Origin: Lachnospiraceae bacterium
GTDB lineage: Bacteria; Bacillota; Clostridia; Lachnospirales; Lachnospiraceae
DNA length: 64,000 nt
NCBI GenBank assembly: GCA_024404675.1
Contig: JAKSPO010000003.1
Coordinates: 60,037 to 124,036, forward strand
Reading direction: 5' to 3'
Shown: positions 62,257-64,000 of the stretch, one piece after another
How positions within the stretch are numbered: position 1 is the first letter of the stretch
Layout: each line of letters opens with the position of its first letter
The notes under the pieces: model-generated
Told to the model about the DNA's origin: nothing
The model's input: only the letters and a program-made list of their open reading frames with translations
Database searches by the model: none
Program-made: the position numbers and the translations under genes

Positions 62257-63903
62257 ATGAGTGAAGAGAAGAAACCTGTCCGCTATCGGGAACCCTCCGA
62301 TGCCGGCAAGGTCATTATTCCGGCAGTGGTTACACTTGTTGTCGGATTGGTCATTTTTTATTTTGCGCTGCCGGCAATCAATCTGTTTAGTCCCGGCTTC
62401 TGGGGCTTTCTGATTGTATTGACCGGTGTGTATCTGTTCACAGCGATTTGCTGCAGCTCACACGACGGCCGTTTTGAGTCAAAGGATGCCGGAAGGAGCG
62501 TGCGGATCCCGTTCTATGTGATCATCGCGTTAATCGTTCTTTATATTCTTGGCGGGGTGTCCTCAGTTAAGCTTTTCAATGCAAAGCGCTACGCAGGACT
62601 TATCGATGTCAAGACCGCAGTGTTTGAAGAGGATATGCCCGAGACGACCAATGTGAATAACATCGCACTGATGGATACCGCATCGGCCTCCATCATCGGT
62701 AACCGTACTCTCGGTTCTCTGTCGCAGGTCGTATCGCAGTTCGAAATCGGTGCCAATTATTCCCAGATAAACTATCTGAATACACCGAAGAAGGTGGCAA
62801 ATCTTGAGTACGCCGATTTCTTCAAATGGATGCAGAACCGTTCAAGCGGTATCCCCGGCTTTGTTATGGTCGACCCGCTTAACAACTCTGCGGAGTATGT
62901 GCAGTTAAGTAAGACGATGAAATATGTCGACAGTGCTTACTTTGGTAAGGACCTTCGCAGAAAGCTTCGTTTCTCTTACCCGACCAAGATATTCCACGAG
63001 ATTTATTTTGAGATTGATGAAGCGGGCAATCCCTACTACATCGTATCCTGCAAGAGTCCGAACGCAGGCCTGTTCGGTGCGATGGACATCAGCGAGGTTA
63101 TTATCTTCAATCCGTGCGACGGAACCTCGTCCCTTTACGATGTGAAGGATGTTCCGAGCTGGGTGGATATCGTTTATGACGGTAACCTTGCTTCCGACAA
63201 ATACAACTGGTACGGCACACTTTCCGGCGGCTTTTTCAACAGCATCATCGGTAATAAGAACTGTAAGCGTGCCACCAACGACTACGGCTATGTAGTGCTC
63301 GGCGACGACGTCTGGTATTTTACCGGCGTTACGAGTGTGAACAAGGATGAGAGTAACATCGGTTTCATTCTGACCAATGCAAGAACCGGCGAATACAAGT
63401 TCTACCCGGTAATCGGTGCGGAGGAATATTCTGCGATGAATGCCGCGCAGGGTGAGGTGCAGGAGAAGGGCTACAAGGCCTCCTTCCCGTCCCTTGTGAA
63501 TATCGGCGGTCAGGCAACCTATATTATGGTTTTAAAGGACAGCGGCGGACTTGTGAAGCTTTATGCACTGGTAAATGTCGAGAAATACTCGATGGTTGCA
63601 ACCGGCACCACGCAGCAGGAGGCGATGGCAGCCTACAAGAAGGTGCTTGAGAAGAACGGTATCGGTAGCGGAGAGGCTCCGGAGGAGCTGCCGCAGTATA
63701 AGATTACCGTTTCTGAGGTTCGGATGATCTCTGTGGACGGCGTCCCGACCGTATACGTAAGCGCCGAGGACGGCAATGTTTATAAGGGCAATCTGAATAC
63801 GGATGAGAGTCTTGTACTGGTCCGCGTCGGTGATAAGCTTACCGTTACGGCTGAGGATTCTGATATCGCAGGCATCCGCCTGATTCGTACCTGGAGTCGT
63901 TAA
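62257..63903 (+). CDS. Uncharacterised membrane protein
   Basis: This 548-residue protein has three hydrophobic segments near the N-terminus (about residues 16-45, 47-63 and 82-102) and then a long soluble domain of about 430 residues, probably extracytoplasmic, rich in beta strands with repeated GY/YGYV-type sequence and a C-terminal OB-like part (about 495-548: YKITVSEVRMISVDGVPTVY). AAGGAGGAATATTACT leads to the ATG at 62257; an in-frame start at 62137 would overlap the promoter. I do not recognise a characterised family, though similar proteins seem common in Clostridia. Confidence 0.8.
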   Translation: MSEEKKPVRYREPSDAGKVIIPAVVTLVVGLVIFYFALPAINLFSPGFWGFLIVLTGVYLFTAICCSSHDGRFESKDAGRSVRIPFYVIIALIVLYILGGVSSVKLFNAKRYAGLIDVKTAVFEEDMPETTNVNNIALMDTASASIIGNRTLGSLSQVVSQFEIGANYSQINYLNTPKKVANLEYADFFKWMQNRSSGIPGFVMVDPLNNSAEYVQLSKTMKYVDSAYFGKDLRRKLRFSYPTKIFHEIYFEIDEAGNPYYIVSCKSPNAGLFGAMDISEVIIFNPCDGTSSLYDVKDVPSWVDIVYDGNLASDKYNWYGTLSGGFFNSIIGNKNCKRATNDYGYVVLGDDVWYFTGVTSVNKDESNIGFILTNARTGEYKFYPVIGAEEYSAMNAAQGEVQEKGYKASFPSLVNIGGQATYIMVLKDSGGLVKLYALVNVEKYSMVATGTTQQEAMAAYKKVLEKNGIGSGEAPEELPQYKITVSEVRMISVDGVPTVYVSAEDGNVYKGNLNTDESLVLVRVGDKLTVTAEDSDIAGIRLIRTWSR

Positions 63904-63951
63904 GCCCTGAGAAGTAGAATACGAAGGAGCATGGAAGATGAGAAGTCTGAG

Positions 63952-64000
63952 GTGACCCCTCAAAGTTAGACTTTTTACGAGACGACTTCGGTCGTCTCGT
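63952..64000. mobile_element. Possible end of an IS3-family (IS150-type) insertion sequence, cut by window
   Basis: GGTGACCCCTCAAAGTTAGAC followed by TTTTT resembles the terminal repeat of IS150-group elements, whose ends typically carry CCC-(A/T)-AAAGTTAGAC. The transposase, if present, lies beyond the window, so this is only a suggestion. Confidence 0.4.
63977..64000. other. Perfect hairpin at the window edge
   Basis: ACGAGACGAC and GTCGTCTCGT form a 10-bp stem with a TTCG tetraloop. It may be a terminator, a hairpin that blocks readthrough into a transposase, or part of an IS end; the sequence that follows is not available. Confidence 0.75.

Noticed and set aside
1..64000. CRISPR array, rRNA or tRNA genes
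   Set aside because: No regularly spaced repeats, no 16S/23S-like conserved stretches and no cloverleaf with CCA-type end were noticed by reading; a computed scan would be needed to exclude a single tRNA.

Overview
The window looks like chromosomal DNA of an anaerobic, gut- or rumen-type Firmicute of the class Clostridia, most like Lachnospiraceae. The clues are consensus AGGAGG ribosome sites, TTGACA/TATAAT promoters, Pro/Thr-rich linkers behind lipoprotein signals, FeoAB, PaaK plus a double-ACT protein, an anaerobe-style set of solute transporters, and many hemicellulose enzymes (GH10, GH30, GH130, CE2-like and other SGNH/CE1-like esterases). This assignment is inferred from gene content; no rRNA or tRNA gene was seen.

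Layout. 1-2.4 kb: end of a D-Ala-D-Ala ligase gene, a small protein and a membrane phosphoesterase. 2.5-9.5 kb, minus strand: an FRG-domain protein, a lipoprotein made of two tandem repeats, and a complete sugar ABC importer (ATPase, two permeases, and a binding protein with an unusual C-terminal membrane helix). 9.7-14.3 kb: an operon of acyltransferase, glutamate-type symporter, voltage-sensor-like K+ channel and YlmH. 14.4-17.3 kb: a MerR regulator diverging from paaK and an ACT protein, with two matching candidate operators between them. 17.5-23.6 kb: a FeoB-associated Cys-rich peptide, an orphan zinc-type binding protein, intracellular GH10 xylanase, Nudix, an sce7726-type nuclease-like protein and two alpha/beta hydrolases. 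23.7-32.4 kb: glycerol kinase, a large transglutaminase-like lipoprotein, a FeoA-FeoB fusion, a GGDEF-like protein and TrmO, the last overlapping tail-to-tail with an AraC regulator. 33.3-40 kb: a control region with a candidate small RNA and a leader-peptide/attenuator ahead of carB, then a CE2-like esterase, deoC and deoD. 40-47.6 kb: trpS, HD-GYP, DUF1846, asnA, azlCD and an SGNH lipoprotein. 47.7-56.8 kb: GH30 lipoprotein diverging from glgB, a cytoplasmic SGNH paralogue, mgtE behind a structured leader, a GGDEF protein and a secreted trigger-factor-like isomerase. 56.8-58.2 kb: decaying ThuA and sugar-isomerase pseudogenes. 58.2-60 kb: an A+T-rich gene for a zinc-ribbon/DEDDh-exonuclease/HNH-like protein, probably acquired. 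60-64 kb: an AraC regulator diverging from a GH130 phosphorylase, a membrane protein and a possible insertion-sequence end at the window edge.

Working together. The secreted or cell-bound GH30, CE2-like and SGNH lipoproteins, the ABC importer, intracellular GH10 and GH130 and the esterases fit stepwise breakdown of decorated xylan and mannan, with uptake of oligosaccharides and completion inside the cell. GlgB points to glycogen storage. Two GGDEF proteins and one HD-GYP protein imply cyclic-di-GMP signalling. The most unusual items are the low-GC multi-nuclease gene, the pyrBI-like carB leader, a CATTTTCCG motif repeated at intergenic promoters, and the shared operator at the MerR/paaK divergence.
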